In this document: piece after piece, positions 45,101-54,500 of the stretch
How positions within the stretch are numbered: the first letter of the stretch is position 1
Layout of the letters: every line of letters starts with the position of its first letter
Source: PALSA-188 sp963720075
Lineage (GTDB): Bacteria > Acidobacteriota > Terriglobia > Terriglobales > Acidobacteriaceae
NCBI GenBank assembly: GCA_963720075.1
Contig: CAVREG010000019.1
Location: 124,001 to 188,000 of the forward strand
Direction: 5' to 3'
Length of the DNA stretch: 64,000 nucleotides
Position numbers and translations under genes: made by a program
Notes under the pieces: generated by a model
What the model saw: the letters and a program-made list of their open reading frames with translations, nothing else
What the model was told of the DNA's origin: nothing
Databases searched by the model: none

Positions 45101-45469
45101 ACCGTCGGGTTTCCTTACCCGGACATAATCCAACTCAACGGTGTCGTTGTAACTCGTGTAAGGAAATGTGAGAACTGCGAGCGCCTGCACCCCCGCTTGT
45201 GACTGCACGCGTATCGCTACTGCGGTCTCTCTGGTGCCCGTTCCGTCCGCGTTGAAGACGACCTTGGTGAGGTTGTGTTCAAAGACGATGGCCTCTTTCG
45301 AAATGTCGCTACTTACCGGTAGCACAGCCGATTTTGTTGACGTTTGTGCTTTCGCTGGCTTAGGGGCGCCGGCTTTAGGTTCTTGGGCGGCCGCAAGAAT
45401 GGGTAGTATCAAAAGCGCAAGAGCTTGTCCCGCGCGCCGGACTCGATGAACCATCAGTAAACCACACAA
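42155..45469 (-). CDS. Exported DUF3857 / transglutaminase-like / TPR protein
   Basis: The 1104-residue protein has a signal peptide (ALALLILPILAAAQ), a DUF3857 domain (about 60-260: KVVFNADGTGTRETAVAIRV), and a transglutaminase-like core with Cys in YGDCKDKHTLLAALLKAAGY, His in FDHAISVVP and Asp in IWLDTTPAV. Tetratricopeptide repeats fill roughly 660-950 (LHIGLGWLHFLQNDREGG, QYRELLKRDPGNRDAAIALA). The short C-terminal tail ends HAMDYVPTN. This is a large envelope protein typical of Acidobacteria and Bacteroidota; function unknown. Confidence 0.88.
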   Translation of the reverse strand: MCGLLMVHRVRRAGQALALLILPILAAAQEPKAGAPKPAKAQTSTKSAVLPVSSDISKEAIVFEHNLTKVVFNADGTGTRETAVAIRVQSQAGVQALAVLTFPYTSYNDTVELDYVRVRKPDGTVVTTPDYNIQDMPADVTRTAPMYSDIHEKHVTVKALDVGDILEYLVRYRTLKAQVPGEFWYEYTFTKAYITRDEELEITVPREKYVKVSSPDLSPAVKEDGPRKVYAWKTSNLDLKDRDALLKKSEAPKPSVSITTFRSWEEVGRWYDELQRSQVAVTPQIRAKAAELTKGLSSDDDKIRAIYSYVSTRVHYVSLSFGIGRYQPHAAEDVLENEYGDCKDKHTLLAALLKAAGYNAWPALINSSRKLDPEVPSPGQFDHAISVVPRGGAIIWLDTTPAVAPFGLLLANLRDKQALVMPTGKPAVLMTTPSQPPFPTLQTFTAEGALSSDGALTMHVKQTMRGDAEVLYRAAFWSLSPAQWKDLGQRISSASGFAGEVSNVTASAPDQLEKPFEFSYDYTRKDYGTWNTNHQIFVAALPWFGIESASSEQEKPEEPVKLGALGEIVFESKVKLPAGYTPKFADKKDVSEDFADYNATYAINNGVLIATRRLTIKKSEVPVASWDEYKKFCKILSDERDRYIDLVTGATVYPAGEGPNPAPAPGVTAEANPEATKLMQEASEAFQNRDVTRAEEDLHRVAEIDEKFLGLHIGLGWLHFLQNDREGGVREYRKEEEYHPDYLVAYELLGKALQWMKRNDEAMQQYRELLKRDPGNRDAAIALAGMLDSAKKNSEAIDVLEKATEKSPDSSALQFGLAQAYFDNKQPEKGVVIAKKLVSKDTTPGVLNSLAYSMANANTDLDLATEYGNRALREAEAESLKTQDDDAGLANTQLMAHIWDTVGWIYFRRNDDEKALRFLRASWLLSQSSVAGDHLARLYERQGKKQEAAHQYLLALSAAIGNPSNVNKDEMRARYKTLTGQDPSEGPRLSRRLPSKENEPPAQELSLMRTVHLSAKEHEAGSAVFTVVFSPGKAESVKYVSGMESFKSMAGQISTAKANVNAEFPGPQPVHVVRRGILMCGIGGCSFTFLLPDFAHAMDYVPTN

Positions 45470-45625
45470 AAAATGAAGAAGCGCTGACTACAATAACACG
45501 TGAGGAATAGGTTTGCAGATGGCGTACAAGTGGAACGGAAACCGCAGGGCCGTTAGTTCAAGAAGAACGGCTATCCTCAGCACAATTGCATAGGGGGGCT
45601 AGTACCAACGAAGAAAATCAAAATA

Positions 45626-45664
45626 GACCAGGGATCCTGGTTGGACCCCTGGTCCTGCTTTTTT
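45626..45664 (-). terminator. Hairpin terminator between barrel and DUF3857 genes
   Basis: GACCAGGG (45626-45633) pairs with CCCTGGTC (45647-45654). TTTTTT follows on the plus side and a TATTTTGATTTTC stretch on the minus side, so it can act for the minus-strand barrel gene that ends at 45668. Confidence 0.55.
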
Positions 45665-45667
45665 CGA

Positions 45668-46312
45668 TCAGAATCCGGAGCGGAAACTGTAACCGACTGA
45701 GACTCCAAAACGCGCTACCCGGCCTGAACTGAACTCAAGATTATTGTTAACGAAGTACAGGCGGGCCTCCGGACGAACAAATACACTGCGCCAGACGTAA
45801 TAGCGGAGTCCCACTCCGATGTCTTCCATAAAATGCTTGCTACTGACGTAATTTGTGCAACTGTAGGTGAACTGCGAGCAATTAATCTGGCCATAAAACC
45901 GTAGGTCTTCCGCGCCGACTCCAGCAATCACTTCGGCGGCAAGTTTCTTTCCTAGGGACGGAGACCAAATTCCATTGAAGTCAAAGAAGAGAGGACGATA
46001 AGGTTGGTATCCGCCATAAAGATTTTGCCGAGCTCGCCAAACAAACTCGCCTTCAACGCCGATATTATGCTTGATCAGCGCATCTGCGTTAAAGCTAGGG
46101 TATAAACCTCCCTTGATGGAAGGGAAGTAGGTGCCCGTACTATCAGTGGTACCGGCAGGGGCGGTGAGGGCGCTGAAACCCAAAGCTGCATCAAACTGCT
46201 GAGCGTGTGCAGGGCGCTGCATCAGAGCGAAAGTACATAGAATCGCGATTAAACTTAGCTTTCTCACAGGATTCTCCATGTTCGGCCGAGCCGATAAGAT
46301 GAGCTTCTTCAT
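45668..46312 (-). CDS. Outer-membrane beta-barrel protein
   Basis: The 214-residue protein has a signal peptide (LSLIAILCTFALMQRPAHA) and OMP-like amphipathic strands, with aromatic girdle residues and the ending FGVSVGYSFRSGF, whose terminal Phe is typical for BAM substrates. The start may be ATG 46312 or ATG 46279 (MENPVRKLS), which would give a more standard signal peptide. Function unknown. It is not closely similar to the barrel at 931-1560 beyond shape. Confidence 0.7.
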   Translation of the reverse strand: MKKLILSARPNMENPVRKLSLIAILCTFALMQRPAHAQQFDAALGFSALTAPAGTTDSTGTYFPSIKGGLYPSFNADALIKHNIGVEGEFVWRARQNLYGGYQPYRPLFFDFNGIWSPSLGKKLAAEVIAGVGAEDLRFYGQINCSQFTYSCTNYVSSKHFMEDIGVGLRYYVWRSVFVRPEARLYFVNNNLEFSSGRVARFGVSVGYSFRSGF

Positions 46313-46493
46313 TCCACCTGATCAGTTACAAGAATATCAAACACTAGGATGCCGGGGAATGTTGCGTTGGATGCACAAATCCTTTGAAAATGAACGAGAT
46401 GTTGCTGGCAGTTTGAGATAATATCCGGAATTCGACATGCCCTCCAATAGCAGTGATCATCTGGCAAACGAACGCACGTTCCTCGCATGGGAA

Positions 46494-47591
46494 TTACCGT
46501 CTGAAACCGCCGCCTCCGTGGAAGCCGCCGCCTTGAAAACCTCCACTTGGGTGAAAGCTCCCGACTCCGCCGTGGAACCCGCCATTGGCTACTCCAAAGC
46601 TGCGAGCGCCACCCACCATTGTGGGCTCCGAATGGGACGCACTAACCCCACCCGGCCCACGATAGAGCCCGTGAGAATAGTTCCCGCGCGCCAAATAGGG
46701 GGAACGAAATCCTGTAGTGCCATTCGCGGAAAAGTGATGGTAATAAGGTCTATACCCGTAACCATACCCGTAGCCATAGAAAGGTGCTTCGGATACAAGC
46801 CACGGTGAATAGAATCCCCATCCGAACGGGCTGTAAAATATCCCGTCGCCCGGAATAAACGTATAGGCATCAAACCATGGATCCCAATACCAATTTGCAG
46901 CCCATCCCCCGCCCCACGGGCCCATGGTGGACGCGTACATGCCGGCTTCGTCCACGTTGGCTTCGGCGAGGTAGGCTGAACGCAGGCTGCTCCAGCGGTA
47001 CAAATCTCCTTCTTCAAAGGATTTCTTGTTGAACTTGCGAGCCTTGAATGTGCTGCCCGATGCGAGATTTATTTGGTGTCCACCTTTAACGGTAACGCGA
47101 TGTCCGTCATCCTCTACTACCGCCTTGCCGTCGAACACACGCATATGATTTCTATCGGAATCGAAATCATAGAGACCGGTTTTTAGGAGTGTTGTAGTAG
47201 CTCCATCATCGGTGATGCGAATGTCGTTCTGCGGATGAATTTCCGCGACTTCGATCATTGCATGCCCTTTGTTTACGGCCAATTCCGTGTCCGTCAGGCT
47301 TGGTGAAATCATCTTTACCGAACTGTTCGCGCCAATGCGCAAAAATACACCCGGCGTCAGAAGAAGCTCGGCCTTTCCGTTTCCTGTTGTAAGGGTTTGT
47401 CCCGGTTGTAACTCGGACGATCCAACTGCTTTAGAGCTCAGGGCTTGCGAGCCCATTGATGCCGTGCCTTCTATGTAATTAAGAGTTCCTGGTACCGCTG
47501 AATTTGCGCTCGGCGTACTGGCAAATACGGGCGCAGATAGAATCGCGGCCAGGAAGAAGCTTGCAACCGCTTTCAACCCTGGTATCCGCAT
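46494..47591 (-). CDS. Secreted FecR-domain protein with aromatic and Gly-rich tail
   Basis: GAGGGAG is 7 nt before ATG 47591. After a signal peptide (FFLAAILSAPVFA) comes a FecR-type beta domain (about 35-180: LQPGQTLTTGNGKAELLLTP, VFLRIGANSSVKM, DFDSDRNHMRVFDGKAVV). The C-terminal half is a W/Y/P/G-rich stretch (WGGGWAANWYWDPWFDAY, FYGYGYGYGYRPYYHH), ending GGFHGGGGFRR. No sigma factor or TonB receptor is nearby, so it is not a classical FecR sensor. It is paralogous to 61204-62571. Confidence 0.8.
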   Translation of the reverse strand: MRIPGLKAVASFFLAAILSAPVFASTPSANSAVPGTLNYIEGTASMGSQALSSKAVGSSELQPGQTLTTGNGKAELLLTPGVFLRIGANSSVKMISPSLTDTELAVNKGHAMIEVAEIHPQNDIRITDDGATTTLLKTGLYDFDSDRNHMRVFDGKAVVEDDGHRVTVKGGHQINLASGSTFKARKFNKKSFEEGDLYRWSSLRSAYLAEANVDEAGMYASTMGPWGGGWAANWYWDPWFDAYTFIPGDGIFYSPFGWGFYSPWLVSEAPFYGYGYGYGYRPYYHHFSANGTTGFRSPYLARGNYSHGLYRGPGGVSASHSEPTMVGGARSFGVANGGFHGGVGSFHPSGGFQGGGFHGGGGFRR

Positions 47592-47716
47592 ATTTTTTCT
47601 CCCTCATACTCTTACACCATTAGATGAAGCAGTGCTGGAATTCGATGCTCGGCGGTATAGCTTGCAGGAACAGTACTTATTTACGAAAGGGCATAATAGA
47701 GAGAGCGTGAATCCCC

Positions 47717-48757
47717 TCACCCTTGCCGGGACTCCTCTGGAATCACTTTCAACTCCAGCTTCTCCGTATGCCTTAATACGCTCAGGAGATTACTCACTCC
47801 CACCCTCGCATCGGTTAGTAAGCGATGCAGATCGTCCACTCCAGCGACTGGCTTTCCGTCGAGCGCAATAATCAGGTCGCCTTCACGCACACCAGCTTTC
47901 TGCGCCGGGCTTCCATTATCAACTGACATGACGAATACTCCACTCTCGCTTCCGAGATCGTAAAAGCGCACAAGCCGGCGATGCAGCGGCGCGGTCTGAG
48001 CTTCGACGCCAATGTAGCTTCGCTTGATTCTGCCATCTCGCAGCAAGCGTCCGGCAACGAATTTCGCGGTGTTGATGCCAATGGCAAAGCATAGCCCTTG
48101 GGCTCCCATGATCGTGGCCGTGTTCACTCCAATCACGCGGCCATCGGAGGTCACCAGCGGGCCGCCGGAATTCCCCGGATTTAGCGACGCATCAGTTTGG
48201 ATCACGTCTTCGATCAGCCGCCCAGAATACGAACGCAGAGAACGCCCGAGCGCGCTGACTACTCCCGCTGTAACCGTATATTGAAAACCGTATGGGTTGC
48301 CGATTGCAATTGCGATCTGCCCGACTCGCAGAGATTGCGAATCACCAAGGGGCGCGGCGATGAGACTGGGCGCGTCATTGTCAGGCATGCCGACGCGAAT
48401 GACCGCGAGATCGGTGGCTGGGTCATCTCCGATAGTGTGGGCCGAAAGACGCCGTCCATCGGGCAGAGAAACCTGAATTCGTTTCGCATCGTGCACAACG
48501 TGGCTGTTCGTCAGAACCAAACCGTCAGGGGTGAACACGAATCCGGAGCCGCCCCCATGCCGCTCTTTGGATTCTCCCGAGCGGGTCTTGGCGAATTGCG
48601 TCACCTCGATTTTTACTACCGAGGGACTGATCCTTTCGGCGGCGACGACGACGGCTTGCGAATATGAATCGAGCAGAGCCGAGTCATTGATGCTAGCGGT
48701 CGCAGATTGCAGAACTAGTTCGGAATAATTTGAAAGAGGTAGGACGTTGCTGTTCAT
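47717..48757 (-). CDS. HtrA/DegP-like trypsin protease with PDZ domain, no signal peptide
   Basis: The 346-residue protein has the catalytic triad in NSHVVHD (His), ATDLAVIRV (Asp) and NPGNSGGPLV (Ser), and one PDZ domain near 255-335 (SGVFVMSVDNGSPAQKAGVR). The N-terminus (MNSNVLPLSNYSEL) is polar and carries no signal or membrane anchor. An in-frame TAG lies three codons upstream of the ATG (48758-48766), so the start cannot be extended. It is therefore either cytoplasmic or exported by another route. Confidence 0.88.
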   Translation of the reverse strand: MNSNVLPLSNYSELVLQSATASINDSALLDSYSQAVVVAAERISPSVVKIEVTQFAKTRSGESKERHGGGSGFVFTPDGLVLTNSHVVHDAKRIQVSLPDGRRLSAHTIGDDPATDLAVIRVGMPDNDAPSLIAAPLGDSQSLRVGQIAIAIGNPYGFQYTVTAGVVSALGRSLRSYSGRLIEDVIQTDASLNPGNSGGPLVTSDGRVIGVNTATIMGAQGLCFAIGINTAKFVAGRLLRDGRIKRSYIGVEAQTAPLHRRLVRFYDLGSESGVFVMSVDNGSPAQKAGVREGDLIIALDGKPVAGVDDLHRLLTDARVGVSNLLSVLRHTEKLELKVIPEESRQG

Positions 48758-48882
48758 GAATTGCTAGATGAGATCAGGAAGGGTCGAGATTCAGAACGAC
48801 CGGGGAGCGAAGGTTAGGTAGGAGTCGTGGAACCAGGATCACAGCTATTAGAGCGGGTTCGAGGGGGGGCCGAAGTAGATCC

Positions 48883-50127
48883 CTATTCGTACCTCAGCGC
48901 CTCGATTGGGTCCAAGTTCGCGGCCCTCATTGCCGGGAACATGCCACTTACGATTCCTACCAATCCAAGAATCAGCGTTGCAACCAGCAGAATTTTCGGA
49001 GCCACAATCAGTCGTATATCCCCAGCTTCGGCGTGTTTGGCCAACGCACTGTACAACGTCAGCGTCCCCACGGAAAACGACACGGCATAGGAGAGCAAAA
49101 TTCCGACAACGCCTCCCACTGCGGTTATTACCATCGCCTCTGCCAGGAATTGGAAGAGAATATCGCGCCTGCGTGCGCCCAAAGCCTTCTCCACCCCTAT
49201 CTCGCGAGTTCGCTGGGTGACGGAGACCAGCATGATATTCATCAGGCCAATGCCGCCAATGCCGAGAGTGATGGTTCCAATAAACGCCAGCAACACATTT
49301 AACGCGATGGTGATGATATTGAATTGCTCCAGTTGTTTCTTGGCATCGAAAATGAAAACTGCCCTGTCATCGTCAGGTTTGAAGTTGTGCGCCACGGCTA
49401 AGGCATCGCGAATAGTCTTGGTAATTTTCGTATGGTCAACACCGATGGAATCCAGCCATATCCCGCCCAGGTAATGCGTGTCGAGCAGCACATCGGAGGA
49501 GTTGAATGGAACGTAAATAGTACGATTGTCGTCGTTGTCGGCCTCCTGCATACGAGGCTTAAGTACCCCGATCACCTGAAAGCTGACGCCATTGATTCGA
49601 ATCCACTGGCCCAGCGGTGGAATTCCGGAAAATAGTTTGTCCTTGGCCTCCGAGCCAATTACCGCATAATGACCGTGGCTCATATTGTCTTCATCGTTAA
49701 TAAAGCGTCCGCTATCTACATTCAGAGCCCAGATATCTTGCATGGGAGGGTCCATGCCAAGAACCGGAAAACTGAAGGAACGATTTCCATTCTGAACCGA
49801 GGCGGATTGCAACTCCGAATAGCGGGAGACATGCCGGACCAGCGGAACCACATTGCGTACTAACTCGATGTCATCCTGAGTGAACCGGATTGGGACCCCA
49901 GCTTTGTTCCCACCGGCTTGCTGCGAGGTTCGCCCCGGAAAAATGCCGATGGCAGTAGCTCCAAAACTGTCCCAGATGTTCTCTATCGCCCTTCCGAAAC
50001 CTTGTCCATACGCGAGAAGAAGCACAACCGTGGCAATTCCCCAGGCCATGCCCAGCATAGTCAGCAGAGTCTTGCGCAAATCGTGCCGCATCGCTCCGTA
50101 CGCTTGGCCAAGCAGGTCGCGTTTCAT
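48883..50127 (-). CDS. MacB/FtsX-type ABC transporter permease
   Basis: The 414-residue protein has one N-terminal helix (MRHDLRKTLLTMLGMAWG, IATVVLLLAYGQ), a MacB periplasmic core domain (about 45-245), and three C-terminal FtsX helices with the coupling motif VSVTQRTREIGVEKALGARR. It ends DPIEALRYE. Its ATG is 2 nt from the stop of the sister permease 50130-51380. Together they could form a heterodimer. No ATPase gene is adjacent, so the partner is encoded elsewhere. Confidence 0.9.
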   Translation of the reverse strand: MKRDLLGQAYGAMRHDLRKTLLTMLGMAWGIATVVLLLAYGQGFGRAIENIWDSFGATAIGIFPGRTSQQAGGNKAGVPIRFTQDDIELVRNVVPLVRHVSRYSELQSASVQNGNRSFSFPVLGMDPPMQDIWALNVDSGRFINDEDNMSHGHYAVIGSEAKDKLFSGIPPLGQWIRINGVSFQVIGVLKPRMQEADNDDNRTIYVPFNSSDVLLDTHYLGGIWLDSIGVDHTKITKTIRDALAVAHNFKPDDDRAVFIFDAKKQLEQFNIITIALNVLLAFIGTITLGIGGIGLMNIMLVSVTQRTREIGVEKALGARRRDILFQFLAEAMVITAVGGVVGILLSYAVSFSVGTLTLYSALAKHAEAGDIRLIVAPKILLVATLILGLVGIVSGMFPAMRAANLDPIEALRYE

Positions 50128-50129
50128 GA

Positions 50130-51380
50130 TTATTCTCTTCTCAGTGCTTCAACGGGTGCTAATCCTGCTGCTTTCCGCGCTGGATATAGGCCCGCGACCA
50201 CGCCGGCAAATGCAAGCGAAAAAATGGCCAAAGCGGCAGTGGAGGGAACCAATCGCGGCGTATCAAATCCTTGCGGTTGCGGCAGTGTTGCTAGGGCCGC
50301 CATCAATCCTGCAGCTCCGGCCATGCCAAGTCCTCCGCTTAAGAGCGTGAGGAAAGCGCCCTCAACAAAGAATTGAAACATGATGCTTCGGTTGGTCGCG
50401 CCCAGCGCCTTCCGAAGGCCAATTTCGCGGGTGCGATCTGCAACGGCGACCAGCATAATATTTATGATTCCGATAGCTCCGAGCGCGAGAGTTACCAATC
50501 CTACGCTGCCAAGAAAAGTATTCATCGCGTCGAAAATCTTACCAATCTGATCCACCGTGCGGATTGTGTCCCACTCATCGAAAGAGTCCGGATTGGTGTA
50601 GTCAATCCCGTGATTCCGGCCGATCACTTTATGGACTTCAACTCGCGCTTCTTCATGCAGGTCACGCGACGTGGGTTGGTACTGAAGCAAAGAAATAGCA
50701 TCCGTGGTCTCACCCACATTCAGGGGAGGAAAGTCTTCACGCATAGTGGTGAACGGAAGGTAATTTTTCAGGTTTTGGTCATTGTTATTGCCATGCCCAA
50801 GGCGTTTAAGGGTTCCAATGACCTGGAACCTGATGCCGTTCAGCAGGATGGTGCTGCCGATAGCAGGACGGCCGGGAAACAATAAGCGTTTGGATTCATC
50901 TCCAAGAACGATTACCTGGCGTTTCTGTGCTACGTCCATTTCGTTCAGCCAGCGGCCTTCGTTCATAGGTACATAACGGATCTCGCTGAAGTTCGGCAGC
51001 ACTCCCATCACTTGACCGCTGGTCTGATAAAAGTCGCTGACCGCGCGAATATCACTGCGCTGAATAATTGGAACCGCAGTTTTCACATCTGGACATTCGG
51101 AAAGCACGTCCTTGTAATCTCTATAAGTAAGGAAATACCACCTCATGCCGGTAAAACTTCCATCCAAGACGGGAGCGTGGCCTCCCCAAATGAACATGAC
51201 ATTTTCGCCAAGTTCGTCAAATTGCTTTCGGTTGCCGGCGCGAAACCCTTCTCCAAGGCCGACGAGAAGAAGCAACGATCCAACTCCCCACGCGATGCCA
51301 AACATGGTGAGGAACGAGCGCAACTTATGCGCCCAGAGAGTGCGCAGAGTCTGCCCGAAAATGTCGAGAACGGATCGCAT
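50130..51380 (-). CDS. MacB/FtsX-type ABC transporter permease
   Basis: This 416-residue protein has the same layout as its neighbour: LRTLWAHKLRSFLTMFGIAW at the N-terminus, a periplasmic core with GGHAPVLDGSFTGMRWYFLT, and three C-terminal helices with VAVADRTREIGLRKALGATN, ending LAPVEALRRE. MacB-like mechanotransmission ABC proteins export peptides, lipoproteins or antibiotics. It is the upstream member of the two-gene unit. Confidence 0.9.
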   Translation of the reverse strand: MRSVLDIFGQTLRTLWAHKLRSFLTMFGIAWGVGSLLLLVGLGEGFRAGNRKQFDELGENVMFIWGGHAPVLDGSFTGMRWYFLTYRDYKDVLSECPDVKTAVPIIQRSDIRAVSDFYQTSGQVMGVLPNFSEIRYVPMNEGRWLNEMDVAQKRQVIVLGDESKRLLFPGRPAIGSTILLNGIRFQVIGTLKRLGHGNNNDQNLKNYLPFTTMREDFPPLNVGETTDAISLLQYQPTSRDLHEEARVEVHKVIGRNHGIDYTNPDSFDEWDTIRTVDQIGKIFDAMNTFLGSVGLVTLALGAIGIINIMLVAVADRTREIGLRKALGATNRSIMFQFFVEGAFLTLLSGGLGMAGAAGLMAALATLPQPQGFDTPRLVPSTAALAIFSLAFAGVVAGLYPARKAAGLAPVEALRRE

Positions 51381-51569
51381 AAATGGTTAGAGGTAACTAA
51401 TCATAGATGAGTAGATGCATTTTCACTCGCGATTGCGTAAGGGCGGCGATCCCGACTCTGGAGCACTCCCCTGCTGGCCAAGAGTGATACGGAACTACAG
51501 GCGAGAAGTTCCACGAAGGACGAATCTTTGACCGCCCGTCTAGTGGTGGAGGATCGGACGGAGAGCGCT

Positions 51570-54500
51570 CTATTGCACCGTGAGAGTGAATGTCATGTTG
51601 TGAACCAGTGAGCCGCTTGTGCCGGTCACTGTTACGGTGTAGCTTCCAGTCGGGGTGCCCGGATCGGTCTGAACTACATTGTTGGAATTGTTGCCGCCGC
51701 CGCATCCGATCCCCACAATCAGACATACCAGAAGAGATATGGCACGAAGTCCAATTTGCTGGCGTCGCCTTCCACGTATTCCTAGCAATACAAAACCGGC
51801 GAAACTAAGACCGACGGTGCTAGTCCAGAAACCAATTTTGGCAGCCCTGCTGGCAACAGTATGGGAAGCGGTTGTTGACACCGTCAAGGTAGTGTTTCCA
51901 GAAGTGGTAACAGAAGGCGCGGCACAAGTAGCCTCAGTCGGCAGCCCTGAGCAGCTGAATGTTACCGTTCCCGTAAAACCATTGTTGGCATTCACTGTGA
52001 GAGTGAGACTCCCCGATTGTCCGGGGCTGGGGATAAATACGCCACTCGATTCTGCCAAGGAGAAATCTGCCTGCACTGACACATTAACCGGAGCTGAGGT
52101 CGAAACACTGTAGTTCGTGTCGCCGCTATATGTCGCCGTAACTGTGTACTGACCTTTATTCAGTTGCGCGTCAGTAAAGGTGGCCGTTGCTTGCGCGAAG
52201 CCGGTCTGCGCACTAATGCCGCCGGAGAGCTGCGCAGTACCCAATTGAGTCGTGCCTGAGGAAAACGTAACAGTACTGGTCGGCGGATTGCCGCCGCTAC
52301 TTGTGTTGACTATCACATTGAAGACCACGCCTTGGGAAGAAGCAGTTGTTGATAGTGTTGTGGTAGTGGCCGCCTTCGTGATTGTGAAGGAATCGGTTCC
52401 GGAGGTGCTGGTGTTGAAGCTCGGATCGCTGTTGTAAATGGCCGCGATGGAATGGTGACCGGGCACGAAGGTAAAAAATCCGTTAGGTGTAATTGTGTTG
52501 GCCTGGCTGTTTAAGGGAAGGTTGGGTAGAGACTGTGCCGGATTCGTGTCCGTGAAGGTGACGTTCCCGGTCGGCGTACCGAAGCCGGACCTGCCTTTCA
52601 CATCGGCACGCAGATATGCAAGGCTGCCGTAAGGGCCACCTGTAAACGGGTTTGGATTTCCGCTCTGATTGAAGGAACTCGCAATCGTCAGCGTCGTGGT
52701 GCTCGGCTCTGGCATGACGGTAATAAATGGAGCGGTGGTTGCATCGCTTGGGGCATAAGTTCGGTCCCCATAGTAACTCGCAGTGACTTCGTAATTCCCC
52801 CCAGGCAATGAGTTCGTTGTAGTTGAAACAGAGCCACTTCGCAAGGTGAAAAAAGCGCCAGGGGCGCGTCCGAATGGTGAACCGGAATTAGCAAATATTG
52901 ACACGTCGCCTGTCGGAGTTCCTCCCCCGCTAGTAGGAGCCACAGTGATGTGAACGTTCACTGGCGAACCATGGGTTACGTTCAGCGGACTCATGGATAA
53001 CGCAGTCGTCGTCGGATTGAAAGTGACCGAACTCCAAGCACTCTCTAGATTCGCTACGTTTACTGACCCTAGGCCAGTTGCAAGGTCGTAACCGGCTACA
53101 CTCTGATACTTTGCGCCGGTTGTTCCGTACGCAGTCTCGCCGGGAACCGCATTGTTGCCCACCGTAATGTCGTTAAAGACGCAACTGGTCGCCGGACCGG
53201 ACGCATTACACTGGGAATAATTCTCGGCTGCCGCCAGTCTATACAGAATGTAGGCAGCCTGACCTTGTTGAGTGTAGGGAAAGTTTGGAGAGGAATTCCT
53301 TTGGTCCACCAGCGCCATAATACCTGCGAACGACGGCGCGGAGGCTGACGTACCGCTAACCCCAGCAAAGGAAATATTGCCCTGTGAATCCGGCACACAC
53401 GAGCCCTCCAGACACAAAAGGTAGGGATCGTGGCCTGCGGCAGTGAGTGACACGTCAGGAATGTCCCTCGCACCATCAGCTGGAATACCCTGGACGCCTG
53501 ACTGCCAAGAAGGTTTGACAAAGAGAACGCTTGCCCCGCCGCCGCCTGCGAGAATATTAGCGCTTTGCCCGCACATTGCAGCTGGGCAGCTCTCATTCCA
53601 GACGTTTTCGGGAATATAGGAGAGCGCGGACTCAAGCGTCCCTTGGGCATTTGACGAGCCCCAATACTTGCTATCCTGTCCGCCTTCGTTGAACATAGTG
53701 CCGCCGACTGCAAGGTTGAATGGTGTCGCAGCCAACACATTTACTGAAAGGGGGCCGGTGGCTACCGTTTCGGCATTTGGATCGTCGCAGCCTTCCGCGC
53801 CCGAATCACCGCTGGAGACGATGTACGTAATTCCCTCCGCAGCAGCCTGCTCCGCGAGACTCGATATCTCAGCAGCGTCAGTGGCCCCGGCCTCGCAGCT
53901 TCCGAAACTTTCAGTCATCACGTCCGCTAAGCCGTTGTCAATAATGTACAGTTCCGAAAGGTCCACTCCGTCTGTAGTGTTGGTTGAGGCGGAGAGAAAC
54001 AGAACTACGTTTGCATACGGAGCGATTGCGCCCGACCAGGTAACATCGAGTGTGGCCTCCGCTTCCTCGCCTCCGCCTAAGTCTCCGGGGTCCGGGCCGT
54101 CCAAGATAACCTCTGGCGCAAGAGGCCCCGATCCAAAGAGATTATTAAAATTCCTAATGTCCTGTCCGCCCTGGAAAATGTTGCTGCGACCCACGACGCC
54201 AATTGAAACTCCAATCCCGGGAGCGGTGTTCGTAATACTAATGGGAGGGATATTGTAAATCGTCGCGTAATCCGCAGGAGCCAGCGCGTGAAAGGGCGGA
54301 TTGCCTGGAAACGTGACTTGCGGCGGTTTACCTGGACCTGTCGGCTCAACCTTCGCCCCAATCTTCTGCTCCGAAATATGTAGCATCGGCTTCTTCAGAA
54401 AATTATGAAGCGTTAGTACTCCTGCCACCACCGGAGTTAGGGCACTTGGTATTTGCGGGTCGCTTGCATTGGCCCAATGCTGTTCGCCATTTACCGCGTA

